64,000 nt of DNA from Ruminococcus flavefaciens 007c (GTDB lineage: Bacteria; Bacillota; Clostridia; Oscillospirales; Ruminococcaceae), in the NCBI RefSeq assembly GCF_000571935.1, contig NZ_ATAX01000025.1, positions 62,001 through 126,000 of the forward strand. Reading direction: 5' to 3'. This document shows, piece by piece, positions 34,780 through 43,167 of the stretch. Numbering within the stretch: position 1 is the stretch's first letter; every line of letters starts with the position of its first letter. Below the pieces are notes generated by a model. It was not told the origin of the DNA. It saw nothing but the letters and a program-made list of their open reading frames with translations, and did no database searches. The translations under genes and the position numbers were made by a program.

Positions 34780-34807
34780 AAAAAATACCTTCCGCAAGGC
34801 AGAAGGC
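34780..34807 (-). terminator. Second terminator-like hairpin in the cbiK leader
   Basis: A GC-containing stem (CCTTC/GAAGG type) is followed on the minus strand by TATTTTTT. It lies between the riboswitch and the start codon. Confidence 0.6.
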
Positions 34808-34811
34808 ATGA

Positions 34812-34833
34812 CAAAAAGCTCTTTCTCAAGAGC
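34812..34833 (-). terminator. Terminator of the cobalamin riboswitch expression platform
   Basis: A GCTCTT/AAGAGC stem with a GAGA tetraloop (34818-34823 with 34828-34833) is followed on the minus strand by TTTTT. Its position just after the aptamer suggests ligand-controlled transcription termination. Confidence 0.75.
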
Positions 34834-34867
34834 GAACGGTACGATCAATGCCTCGTGATCCTGGGAC

Positions 34868-35075
34868 TATGCCCTGTACCAATAAGCGGCAGGTCTCCTG
34901 ACTTCTGCCCAATAGCACATTTCTCCGCCTTCCCGCCTGAGCAGTGACTGCACCTTTTACGGCACATGGATAATGCTGGACAATTACAGTGACGAGATCG
35001 TACAGGCCTTTCACCTGTTTCCCTTTTACCCTTCTGCACCGCTCATCGCAGTAGAAGGCACCGTTTATCTTATAA
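34868..35075 (-). ncRNA. Cobalamin (B12) riboswitch
   Basis: The minus strand carries the conserved 3' core AAGTCAGGAGACCTGCC (34904-34888), preceded by the GGGAAGGC-type segment and the GTCACTG elements of the B12 aptamer core, and further 5' the GGTGCAG/GGGAAACAGGTGAAA region. This order matches cobalamin aptamers. Element ends are approximate. Adenosylcobalamin-type ligands normally switch expression off, so the downstream six-gene operon should be induced when cobalamin is scarce. Confidence 0.92.
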
Positions 35076-35095
35076 ATGTTTATGAATACCTGTAC

Positions 35096-35125
35096 ATTAT
35101 ATCACAGTTCTCCCCTGTTTTCCAA
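35096..35125 (-). promoter_or_regulatory. Promoter of the riboswitch operon
   Basis: TATAAT (35101-35096) on the minus strand is preceded at 18 bases by TTGGAA (35125-35120), about 20 bases upstream of the aptamer. Confidence 0.6.
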
Positions 35126-35253
35126 TAGTTTGCCGAAAAATCGGAATATTCAACAAAATAGATCTGTTTTTTACATATATTTATGTTTAACAGTCGTTAT
35201 ACCCGTTAAAATAATATGTAATATTAAAGATACATTTCTGCACTGTCCTATCA

Positions 35254-35283
35254 TTGACAAAGCTCTTTTATAATTGGTATAAT
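35254..35283 (+). promoter_or_regulatory. Promoter of the GH43-dockerin gene
   Basis: TTGACA (35254-35259) and TATAAT (35278-35283), both perfect, have an 18-base spacer and lie 32 bases ahead of the start codon. Confidence 0.82.
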
Positions 35284-35315
35284 TAATGCAAGGATAACCC
35301 GAAGGAGGAAATGAT

Positions 35316-38069
35316 ATGAAACTAAAGAAGATTATAGCCTCAGCCATTTCATGCTGTCTGATGCTTTCATCACTTGCAATGACGCCTTCATCTGCCGCAG
35401 GAGATCGTGTTTCTGTCCATGATCCGTCAATAGTCAAGGATAAAGATACTTATTATGTTTTCGGTTCTCATATAGAAGCTGCAAGATCCGCCGATCTTTG
35501 CAGCTGGAAACGTTTCTCCAACGGATATGCTACTGCCAATAATGTCGAATTCGGCAATCTGTCGCAAAACCTGAAAAAAGCTTTCGACTGGGCAGGAGAA
35601 GACCTTGAAGACTGCGCAGGAGGATTTGCTGTATGGGCTCCCGATGTAGTCTGGGACGCAGATTATATAAACAGCGACGGTAGCAGAGGCGCCTATCTTA
35701 TGTACTTCTGTACCTCTTCGACATATATGCGCTCCGTTATAGCCTTTGCGGTATCTAAGAATATCGAAGGCCCCTATATATTTGGCGATACACTTATATA
35801 CTCAGGGTTCACCAATAATGACGCCTATGTTAAAAGCAACACCAAAAATGTAAATAAAAAATACACTTCAACCAATATAGATGAACTTATTTCCGCAGGT
35901 CAGGTCACATTTAACAACAGCTGGTTCAAGAACAACGACTTCAATAACCAACTCTTTCCCAACGCCATAGATCCAACCATATATTATGGAGCAGACGGCA
36001 GGATGTATATGTGCTACGGTTCATGGTCGGGCGGTATATTCACCCTTGAGATAGATCCAGCGACCGGAAAATGTATACATCCAAAATCCGGTCAGACATC
36101 CGACGGAAGAATGGTCGACAGCTATTTCGGTACAAAGATCTCAGGCGGCTATGGAAAATCTGGAGAAGGACCTTTCATCGAATATAATAAGGATACAGGC
36201 TATTACTATTTGTGGGTGACCTACGGAGGGCTCACTTCAACAGGCGGATATAATATGCGTGTTTTCCGTTCAACATCTCCCATCGGCCCGTTCACAGACC
36301 CTGCCGGCAGGCAGGCTGTCCTGCCTGCCAATCCTGATCTCGACTCAAGAGGCCTCAAAGTAATGGGAAATTATAAGTTCAGCTCACTGAACAAGGCATA
36401 TATGGCCTGCGGCCATAATTCCGTTCTCCGTGACGATAACGGCAAATGGTATCTCGTATACCACACACGATTTGACGACGGTGCCGAATTCCATGAGGTG
36501 CGTGTACACTCAATGTACTTCAATGAAAAAGGCTGGCCGGTTGTTGCTCCCTTTGAGTATGCAAAAGACGATATTTCAGAACGAGGCTATGAAGAAAACA
36601 GTATAATCGGAGAATATGAATTCATCAACCATGGAAGCTCCACAGACGGCAAGATCATAAACTATACAACTGTAAAACTCAATGCCGACGGTACCGTCAG
36701 CGGCAACGTTAACGGCAGATGGTCTCAGGCAAAAGACAGCTCTGCAGCTGAGATCACTATAAACGGACAGGAGTATTACGGATATTTCCTTGCCGCCAAA
36801 GATGAAACAGGCAAAAATGTCATGTCCTTCACAGCGGTCGGAAGCAATAATCAGACCATATGGGGTTCTCAGACCAAACAGTTCACAGGAAATATAAGGA
36901 GCGGAGGTGCAGACTTTACTGACAGAAACTCTCAGCTCATAATAAAAGCTGAAACTGTTTCCGGCTCGGGCTCTAACACTTATCTCAGCAATACAGAGCT
37001 GCTCAGCGGTGCTGCATATTATATCGTCAATCAGAACAGTTCAATGGCAATAGATCTTCCAAATGGTAAGCTCGGCGAAGGCACCAATATCCAGCAATGG
37101 GAACAAAATGACAGCTGGGCACAGCAGTGGCGCATAATATCTGTTGACAGAGACTATTGCAGGATAGTTTCAATAGGCGATGAGTCCATGTGTATTGCCG
37201 TTGCGGAAAACTCATCGGCGGACGGCGTAAACATCGAGCTCCAGAAATATAGCGGCACTGATAATCAGCTTTTCAAAATAGTAAAATGTGGTATTGACTA
37301 TGGTATAGTTTCAAAATGTTCAAAGGGCAAAAGCGGACTTGATGTATACGATTGGTCAGTTGATAACGGCGGCAATATCAATCAGTGGAACTACTGGGAG
37401 GGTGGCTGCCAGCTATGGAGCATTACTCCCGTTCATCCTATCATCACCGAAGGAAGTTACACTGTACGCAATGTCAGCAGCGGCCTTTTTATGTTCAGCA
37501 TGAATGACAGGATAGTACAGTCCGACTTCAAAAAAATGGAATTTGATCAGAATCCCGATGGGTTAAGGCCCAAATATTCGGTTAATGATCAGATTTGGAG
37601 CTTCACAAGACTAACAGACGGAAAATACATTATAAGAAATCAGCAAGACAAGGCTTTAACATTCAACGATAGCCTTGATCTCGAATTATCCGATTACAGC
37701 GGATCCAATGAACAAAAATTCAACATTGTATGCAATAAGGACGGAAGCTACTCCATAACAAATGGCAGTAACTGTGCAGACATTCCCAACGGCAGCACAA
37801 AGTATAACGAAGCGCTCTGCATAGCTCCGTTTACAGGTGCCGACAGCCAGAAATTCGTGCTTGAACCTGCTATTCCCGAAGAATGCAGTTATACCGAAGG
37901 AGATATAAACAATGACGGAGAATTATCCGTTGCAGATCTTATTTTGCTCCAGAAATACCTCCTGAAAGCTGAATCATTTATCAACAATGAAGCAGCCGAT
38001 CTTAATGAAGACGGTATCATAGATGTTTTTGACAATATCCGACTCAGAAAGCTTCTTATAAACAAATGA
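35316..38069 (+). CDS. Secreted GH43 arabinanase-like enzyme with ricin-type lectin modules and dockerin
   Basis: The 917-residue protein has a signal peptide (1-28), then a GH43 five-bladed propeller with catalytic candidates Asp36 (VHDPSI, base), Asp219 (IDPTIYYG, pKa modulator) and Glu284 (SGEGPF, acid). This is followed by the usual C-terminal beta domain (about 425-540), two ricin-B-like beta-trefoil modules (about 565-700 and 705-855, with QQW/QLW/QKF repeats) and a type I dockerin (866-917: DINNDGELSVADL and DLNEDGIIDVFDN calcium loops). The domain series suggests endo-arabinanase or related arabinofuran activity in the cellulosome. The lectin modules probably bind the sugar substrate. 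AGGAGG lies before the ATG. Confidence 0.92.
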   Translation: MKLKKIIASAISCCLMLSSLAMTPSSAAGDRVSVHDPSIVKDKDTYYVFGSHIEAARSADLCSWKRFSNGYATANNVEFGNLSQNLKKAFDWAGEDLEDCAGGFAVWAPDVVWDADYINSDGSRGAYLMYFCTSSTYMRSVIAFAVSKNIEGPYIFGDTLIYSGFTNNDAYVKSNTKNVNKKYTSTNIDELISAGQVTFNNSWFKNNDFNNQLFPNAIDPTIYYGADGRMYMCYGSWSGGIFTLEIDPATGKCIHPKSGQTSDGRMVDSYFGTKISGGYGKSGEGPFIEYNKDTGYYYLWVTYGGLTSTGGYNMRVFRSTSPIGPFTDPAGRQAVLPANPDLDSRGLKVMGNYKFSSLNKAYMACGHNSVLRDDNGKWYLVYHTRFDDGAEFHEVRVHSMYFNEKGWPVVAPFEYAKDDISERGYEENSIIGEYEFINHGSSTDGKIINYTTVKLNADGTVSGNVNGRWSQAKDSSAAEITINGQEYYGYFLAAKDETGKNVMSFTAVGSNNQTIWGSQTKQFTGNIRSGGADFTDRNSQLIIKAETVSGSGSNTYLSNTELLSGAAYYIVNQNSSMAIDLPNGKLGEGTNIQQWEQNDSWAQQWRIISVDRDYCRIVSIGDESMCIAVAENSSADGVNIELQKYSGTDNQLFKIVKCGIDYGIVSKCSKGKSGLDVYDWSVDNGGNINQWNYWEGGCQLWSITPVHPIITEGSYTVRNVSSGLFMFSMNDRIVQSDFKKMEFDQNPDGLRPKYSVNDQIWSFTRLTDGKYIIRNQQDKALTFNDSLDLELSDYSGSNEQKFNIVCNKDGSYSITNGSNCADIPNGSTKYNEALCIAPFTGADSQKFVLEPAIPEECSYTEGDINNDGELSVADLILLQKYLLKAESFINNEAADLNEDGIIDVFDNIRLRKLLINK

Positions 38070-38078
38070 CAGGATACA

Positions 38079-38119
38079 GTGCAGCCGCATTTTTTTACAT
38101 ACGGCTGCACATATTTTAT
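38079..38119 (+). terminator. Terminator of the GH43 gene
   Basis: A 9-bp GC-rich stem (38079-38087 with 38102-38110) is followed by a T-rich run. Confidence 0.75.
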
Positions 38120-38150
38120 ACCTTATCTTTAATTTGTAACCGTTTTTAAC

Positions 38151-38179
38151 TTGACATTCTATGTGAAAGTGTGTAAAAT
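38151..38179 (+). promoter_or_regulatory. Promoter of the clostripain-family gene
   Basis: TTGACA (38151-38156) and TAAAAT (38174-38179) have a 17-base spacer, 52 bases ahead of the start. Confidence 0.8.
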
Positions 38180-38230
38180 ATACTTAAACAGGATTTGTCC
38201 TGATAAAGAGAAAATAATACGGAGGTTAAT

Positions 38231-40591
38231 ATGGATCCTAATCAGAACAGACCGCAGGGCAGACGTAAGAATGTCACATCAGGCGGCAGTGGAGCACATA
38301 GACGAGGCGAAGGCCTCGGCACAGGTCCCGTTGGTTCAGGCAGCTATTCAGGAGGCCAGACAGGCGGAGGCGGCGGAGCAAAAAGAGCAGCTGCCGGAGG
38401 CGGCGGACTCATCACTCTGCTTATTATCGGTTTTATTATTTTTAAACTGATGAGCGGAAGCGGCGGAGGCGGAGATCTTCTTGGTTCGCTCACAGGCGGC
38501 AGCGGCGGAACAGATATCGGTTCTGTACCTTCGGGCTTCGGCTTCAGCACAGAAGATACTGCTCAGGGAGACCTGACCAGTGATGCAGCTGTTGATACAA
38601 ACGTTGCCACAGGTTCGCGTGAAAAAAGAACCATTATCAAAGGCAATAACCAGGATGTTATTACACTGATGGTATATATGTGCGGTACCGACCTTGAATC
38701 AAAGTACGGTATGGCTTCCTCTGATATGGAGGAAATGAGATCAGCTTCCTTCGGCGACAACGTTAATGTTATTGTATTCACAGGCGGCTGCTCAAAGTGG
38801 AAGCTCAGCGGTATCAGCAACAAGGTAAACCAGATCTATCAGATAAAGAACGGTCAGATAGTACGACTCGTTGAAGATGCCGGAAGCAAGGCCATGACAG
38901 ATTCTAACAATCTGGCTTCATTTATACAGTTCTGTGCAAAGAATTTCCCTGCTAACAGGAACGAACTCATCCTCTGGGATCACGGCGGCGGATCGGTAAC
39001 CGGTTACGGTTACGACGAAAAGAACAAGAGCAGCGGTTCCATGAGCCTCGCCGGCATAAAGCAGGCTCTCAAGAGCGGCGGCGTTCAGTTCGACTTCATC
39101 GGCTTTGACGCATGCCTTATGGCAACAGCTGAAACAGCTCTTATGCTTAATGATTACGCAGACTACCTCATCGCATCAGAGGAAACAGAGCCCGGTATCG
39201 GTTGGTACTACACAAACTGGCTCACAAGTCTCGGCAAGAACACTTCTATGCCTACTCTCGACATCGGCAAGAACATAGTTGATGATTTCGTTAGAGAGTG
39301 CGGCAAAAAGTGCAGAGGTCAGAAGACAACTCTTTCTGTGATCGATCTTGCCGAATTCTCAAATACAGTTCCTGCAAAGCTTTCATCCTTCGCAAAATCG
39401 GTAAGCACAAAGATTTCAAATGATGAGTACAAAGACATTTCCAATGCAAGATACTCTACAAGAGAATTTGCCGAGAGTACACGCATAGATCAGGTCGATC
39501 TCGTTAATCTGGCTGAAAACATCGGTACTCCCGAGGCAAAGGAACTCGCTGAAGCTCTCAGAGGCGCAGTAAAGTATAATCTTACTTCCTCAAATATGAC
39601 AAACGCATACGGCGTTTCAATTTATTTCCCGTACCAGCGTACTTCTTACGTTGACTCTGCCTGCAATACATACGACAAGATCGGTATGGATTCTGAGTAC
39701 TCAAAGTGTATCAAGCAGTTTGCAAAGCTTGAAACAGGCGGTCAGATCGCAGCAGGCGGCACAGGCTCTGCTCTTGGTTCACTTTTTGGTCTCGGCGGCT
39801 CATCAAGCTCGTCGGGCAGCTCTGATATGATCGGTTCCCTTCTCTCCAGCTTCCTCGGAGGCGGCGGAAGAAGCATCGACGGTCTTGATAGCTCAAATAT
39901 TGACTTCATGAAGGATACCGACGTCGATAATACCGCAAATTACCTTTCTACCCACTATTTCGACGCTTCCAAGCTCACATGGGACGAAAAGAACGGCAAA
40001 TACACCATGACTCTCGAAGACTCTCAGTGGGAAATGGTACACAAACTCGACCTCAATATGTTCTACGACGACGGTTCGGGATATATTGATCTCGGCCTTG
40101 ATAACATCTTCACTTTTGATGATCACGGAAATCTTGTAGCAGACACCGATAAGAACTGGCTCTCGATCAACGGAAACGTTGTTGCATACTATCATACAGA
40201 TACTACCAACAACGGTACAGAACAGATCATCAGAGGCTATGTTCCTGCTCTCCTCAACGGCGAAAGAGTTAATCTCATAATCGTTTTCGATGATTCTCAC
40301 CCTGACGGATATATCGCAGGTGCTTCAACAGATTATGTAGGTGGTGAAACCCAGACAGTAGCCAAGAACCTGACTGAACTCAATCCCGGAGATAAGCTTG
40401 ACTTTATATGCGATTACTACACATATGATATGGAGTATCAGGACAGCTACTTTATCGGCGACCAGATTACTGTTACTGACAATATGACTATCAGCAACAC
40501 TGATGTAGGCAGCGGCGCCTGCCATATCCTTTATCGTTTCTCGGATATATACAATCAGGATTACTGGTCAGAGCCAATTGTTATTAAATAA
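38231..40591 (+). CDS. Membrane-anchored clostripain-family (C11) cysteine protease
   Basis: The 786-residue protein has a cytoplasmic Gly-rich, basic N-terminus (1-57), a single membrane segment (about 58-73), a Gly/Ser linker and a C11 peptidase domain (about 138-495). Catalytic His251 lies in WDHGGG and Cys295 in FDACLMA. The C-terminal half contains a Gly/Ser-rich insert (about 505-555) and a beta-rich domain (about 570-786). C11 enzymes cleave after Arg or Lys and often activate themselves. The anchor places the enzyme outside the cell. GGAGG lies 7 bases before the ATG. Its substrate is unknown. Confidence 0.92.
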   Translation: MDPNQNRPQGRRKNVTSGGSGAHRRGEGLGTGPVGSGSYSGGQTGGGGGAKRAAAGGGGLITLLIIGFIIFKLMSGSGGGGDLLGSLTGGSGGTDIGSVPSGFGFSTEDTAQGDLTSDAAVDTNVATGSREKRTIIKGNNQDVITLMVYMCGTDLESKYGMASSDMEEMRSASFGDNVNVIVFTGGCSKWKLSGISNKVNQIYQIKNGQIVRLVEDAGSKAMTDSNNLASFIQFCAKNFPANRNELILWDHGGGSVTGYGYDEKNKSSGSMSLAGIKQALKSGGVQFDFIGFDACLMATAETALMLNDYADYLIASEETEPGIGWYYTNWLTSLGKNTSMPTLDIGKNIVDDFVRECGKKCRGQKTTLSVIDLAEFSNTVPAKLSSFAKSVSTKISNDEYKDISNARYSTREFAESTRIDQVDLVNLAENIGTPEAKELAEALRGAVKYNLTSSNMTNAYGVSIYFPYQRTSYVDSACNTYDKIGMDSEYSKCIKQFAKLETGGQIAAGGTGSALGSLFGLGGSSSSSGSSDMIGSLLSSFLGGGGRSIDGLDSSNIDFMKDTDVDNTANYLSTHYFDASKLTWDEKNGKYTMTLEDSQWEMVHKLDLNMFYDDGSGYIDLGLDNIFTFDDHGNLVADTDKNWLSINGNVVAYYHTDTTNNGTEQIIRGYVPALLNGERVNLIIVFDDSHPDGYIAGASTDYVGGETQTVAKNLTELNPGDKLDFICDYYTYDMEYQDSYFIGDQITVTDNMTISNTDVGSGACHILYRFSDIYNQDYWSEPIVIK

Positions 40592-40597
40592 TACTCA

Positions 40598-40626
40598 GGA
40601 GCAGCCTTTGGGCTGCTCTTCTTTTA
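40598..40626 (+). terminator. Terminator of the clostripain-family gene
   Basis: A GGAGCAGCC/GGCTGCTCT stem with TTTG loop is followed by CTTTTAT. Confidence 0.85.
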
Positions 40627-40667
40627 TAGTAAAAAAATAAAAATAATTAGGTGTAAAATATTTACGC

Positions 40668-40696
40668 TTGACTTTTCTTCCCATTTGTTGTATAAT
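40668..40696 (+). promoter_or_regulatory. Promoter of tRNA-Pro
   Basis: TTGACT (40668-40673) and TATAAT (40691-40696) are 17 bases apart, 11 bases ahead of the tRNA. Confidence 0.82.
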
Positions 40697-40707
40697 ATTA
40701 ATGCTGT

Positions 40708-40784
40708 CGAGGTGTGGCTCAGTTTGGTAGAGTACTACGTTCGGGACGTAGGGGCCGCAGGTTCAAATCCTGTCACCTCGACCA
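40708..40784 (+). tRNA. tRNA-Pro (CGG)
   Basis: A full cloverleaf: acceptor CGAGGTG/CACCTCG, anticodon stem CTACG/CGTAG with loop TTCGGGA (anticodon CGG), T loop GTTCAAATC, discriminator A, encoded CCA. Confidence 0.96.
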
Positions 40785-40787
40785 GAT

Positions 40788-40824
40788 AAGACGGTATATC
40801 CGTTAAGGTATACCGTCTTTTATA
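40788..40824 (+). terminator. Terminator after tRNA-Pro
   Basis: An 11-bp stem (40788-40798 with 40809-40819) is followed by a T run and lies between the two tRNA genes. Confidence 0.82.
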
Positions 40825-40827
40825 AAC

Positions 40828-40911
40828 GCCGCTGTGGTGGAATTGGCAGACACAAGGGACTTAAAATCCCTCGGTAGCAATATCGTACCGGTTCAAGTCC
40901 GGTCAGCGGCA
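40828..40911 (+). tRNA. tRNA-Leu (TAA)
   Basis: A class II tRNA with a long variable arm (TCGGTAGCAATATCGTACC), acceptor GCCGCTG/CAGCGGC, loop CTTAAAA giving anticodon TAA, and discriminator A. CCA is not encoded, unlike in the other three tRNAs here. It begins 4 bases after the tRNA-Pro terminator, so it may depend on read-through. Confidence 0.95.
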
Positions 40912-40916
40912 CTTAA

Positions 40917-40950
40917 AAAGGGACTTCATTATGAAGTCCCTTTGATTTTT
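40917..40950 (+). terminator. Terminator of tRNA-Leu
   Basis: A 13-bp inverted repeat (40917-40929 with 40931-40943) is followed by GATTTTT. Confidence 0.8.
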
Positions 40951-40952
40951 GC

Positions 40953-40986
40953 AAAATAAAGCCCTGCATTTGCAGGGCTTTATTTT
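40953..40986 (-). terminator. Bidirectional terminator of the GH11 gene
   Basis: A perfect 16-bp palindromic stem (40953-40968 with 40971-40986) with A/T-rich ends abuts the stop of the minus-strand gene. Confidence 0.85.
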
Positions 40987-42809
40987 TATTTAACTTTGTG
41001 CGGCCTTGTCTTAGGAACAGCTACCTCATCTCCAAGAGCCAGTCTTGTTACAAGAATAAGATCATTTATCTTTGTAGCCCCGCTGCAGTCCACATCAGCT
41101 TCTGCTACTGTATCGTTTCCGTCCACGGCTTTTATAAGTTCCCTTCTTGCGATGATAAGGTCAAAAGAGTTTACCTCAAGATCGTTATTTAGATCTCCGG
41201 GGATATATATATCTTCCTCCTCTGTAGGAACATCAGTTTTCTCCTGAGACTCAAAGCCCGCTGATACTGCAATATCAACTCCGTCGATCCTTACTATATT
41301 CTTTTTCACTACTGCAGAACCCGTGCTGTACTCACGCGGTTCAATGCAGAATGAAACATAATCAGGATCTGCAACTTCAAGGCCATATTTGACAAAGGCA
41401 TAAAGATGCTTTGATACAGGTATAGTTCCTTCTATCTTGCCGTTATCGGAAAGCTTGTTTTCTCTTCGGACGCTAAGATACTCTTTGAAGAACCATCTGT
41501 CTTTCATGTAAAGATCATAAACACCGTCATCTATACTTACTGAACCGAGAGCAGTATATTCATCTGAAACACTGAAATCCTTCCATCCGTCTATTATATA
41601 ATACTCGACGCTGATCTGATTTAGCCATCCGTGAGCGCCGGCTAAAACTGTTCCGTCCGATTCAATATCTGCCTCATAATCAATGGAAAGATCTTCACCG
41701 TTATAATATCTTTCAACTGATCTTGTAGTATTCGAAGAATTATAGTATTCAATTCCTCTTTCAAAAGTAACCCGGCTCGGAGCAGTCCATTCACCGTCGA
41801 ACTTGCCGCCTTCATGAATATCAAATTTAACATATCCCGGACCATCTAAAACCTGATCCTGAAACATATGGAAATAATAACCGCCTCTTTCATCGGTGAC
41901 GTCCTGATAGAATGACTCATCATTCAGAGTATCCGGGAAATCATCTTCACCAAATAAATTGGTATTTTCGTTATTATCATTATTCCAATCAAATTCAACA
42001 GGATCATCGTTGAAATAGAATATATCATTTGAAAGTATATGCACAGTACCATTTGACTTGTAGCTCTGTACATCAAGCATTATACTTTCCGGCAACAGCT
42101 GCTTGTTGGATAGTTCCCTGATTTTCTCAATATGTTCCGAAATATTCGTAAAGGATGAAAATGCTTTGGTGTTTTCCGACTTCTTTACACGGGAGAGACA
42201 CCAGTATCTGTATATAATATCATCAGTACCTGCAATGCCGCCGTTGTTCAAAGGCTGAAGATACACATCAAATGTCTCGTCATTATTTTCATAACTCATT
42301 ACAGGATCAGCAGAAGAAAACATACTGAGATCATCAGCATCCCAGTCATCAACTATATATATCTGATCACCGCTCTCAAAGCCGCAAAGAGCACCAATAA
42401 AATAGTCCTTTTCCGCATCAACAACAGCTCTGTATGATATATACAGCTCAGAACGGGCTAAAACACTTCGCTCGCTCTCATCTTTGTATATATGTCCCGA
42501 CATAAACGCAGTATCATAGGTATTCTTCCATGTGCAGTCGAAAGCACCTCTTCTTTTATATGTCATATCAGTAGTGCCAAGGCTCTTATAATTATACTGA
42601 TAAAAATCATATAAATTGTTGTTTTCGGTGATTTCAAAGTCTTCACGCTGCACATCGTTTTCACCTGTTTCAAGAATATCTAAGTATTCAGTGCAGGTCA
42701 TGGTTTCAGGCTGCCCGTCATCAGCTATCGCATTGCCTAAAAGCGAGCACGAAAAGCAAACGGCTGCTGACATTACAGCAGAAAAAATACGTTTCAGTGT
42801 TGGTTTCAT
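40986..42809 (-). CDS. Secreted protein with tandem GH11 xylanase-like modules and dockerin
   Basis: The 607-residue protein has a signal peptide (1-29), a first GH11-like jelly roll (about 65-262), an acidic Asn-rich linker, a second GH11-like module (about 320-510) and a type I dockerin (538-595). The second module keeps both catalytic Glu candidates: Glu402 in SVEYYIID (nucleophile) and Glu490 in CIEPREYSTG (acid/base). In the first module the matching positions are Gln149 (GDQIYIVDD) and Gln248 (DVQSYKSNG), as judged by eye. Module two should hydrolyse xylan, and module one is likely inactive and may bind it. Start: ATG 42809 with GGGAGGA 6-8 bases upstream, not the earlier ATG cluster. 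Confidence 0.82.
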   Translation of the reverse strand: MKPTLKRIFSAVMSAAVCFSCSLLGNAIADDGQPETMTCTEYLDILETGENDVQREDFEITENNNLYDFYQYNYKSLGTTDMTYKRRGAFDCTWKNTYDTAFMSGHIYKDESERSVLARSELYISYRAVVDAEKDYFIGALCGFESGDQIYIVDDWDADDLSMFSSADPVMSYENNDETFDVYLQPLNNGGIAGTDDIIYRYWCLSRVKKSENTKAFSSFTNISEHIEKIRELSNKQLLPESIMLDVQSYKSNGTVHILSNDIFYFNDDPVEFDWNNDNNENTNLFGEDDFPDTLNDESFYQDVTDERGGYYFHMFQDQVLDGPGYVKFDIHEGGKFDGEWTAPSRVTFERGIEYYNSSNTTRSVERYYNGEDLSIDYEADIESDGTVLAGAHGWLNQISVEYYIIDGWKDFSVSDEYTALGSVSIDDGVYDLYMKDRWFFKEYLSVRRENKLSDNGKIEGTIPVSKHLYAFVKYGLEVADPDYVSFCIEPREYSTGSAVVKKNIVRIDGVDIAVSAGFESQEKTDVPTEEEDIYIPGDLNNDLEVNSFDLIIARRELIKAVDGNDTVAEADVDCSGATKINDLILVTRLALGDEVAVPKTRPHKVK

Positions 42810-43052
42810 GGTAGTTCCTCCCATCATCATAAAAAATATTATGAGATAATTATAGCACTTTATTTTTAATAATTCAAGTATAAATTTGTCAAAAATAGCT
42901 ATTTTACGCAGTTTAACTGTGCATTAATTGCTATTTCAGATCAAAAACGGCAATTTCAGCCAATAATTGCTGTTTTTAATTAATCAGTTTATCAATGTTA
43001 TAATGCATTAACCACTTTACATGTAATATATATGGATTTTTTCAAAATCCTA
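42810..43052. other. Intergenic region between divergent GH11 and symporter genes
   Basis: This A+T-rich stretch of about 240 bases holds no plausible gene. It contains short related words (TTAATTGCTATTTCAG, GGCAATTTCAG, AATTGCTGTTTTT) and the hairpin listed separately. I did not find a clear promoter for the GH11 gene. Confidence 0.6.
42943..42977. repeat. Inverted repeat upstream of the symporter gene
   Basis: A 13-bp stem with one G:T pair (42943-42955 with 42965-42977, 9-base loop) lies 76 bases ahead of the symporter -35 box. It is not needed as a terminator because the flanking genes diverge. It may be an operator or a structured element. Confidence 0.5.
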
Positions 43053-43081
43053 TTGACTTTATTATAATAATATAGTATAAT
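43053..43081 (+). promoter_or_regulatory. Promoter of the sodium:solute symporter gene
   Basis: TTGACT (43053-43058) and TATAAT (43076-43081) have a 17-base spacer and lie about 86 bases before the start, leaving an untranslated leader. Confidence 0.78.
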
Positions 43082-43167
43082 TAGTCTCAGTCAGCAACTT
43101 TATTCATTTAAAGCTTTACAAGTTTATCACTCAACACTGTAAAGCATTCAGAAAGGTCTTGATAACA

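Noticed and set aside
34826-35039. Short open frames in the cbiK leader
   Set aside because: They run through the cobalamin riboswitch, whose conserved RNA elements explain the sequence.
37889-38110. Minus-strand frame over the GH43 dockerin
   Set aside because: It is the reverse complement of the dockerin coding region and its terminator.
38151-38450. 99-codon plus-strand frame near the clostripain start
   Set aside because: It begins at the -35 box of the real promoter and lies in another frame of the clostripain gene.
40592-40985. Possible ribosomal or regulatory RNA between clostripain and GH11 genes
   Set aside because: The region is fully explained by two tRNAs, their promoter and four hairpin terminators.
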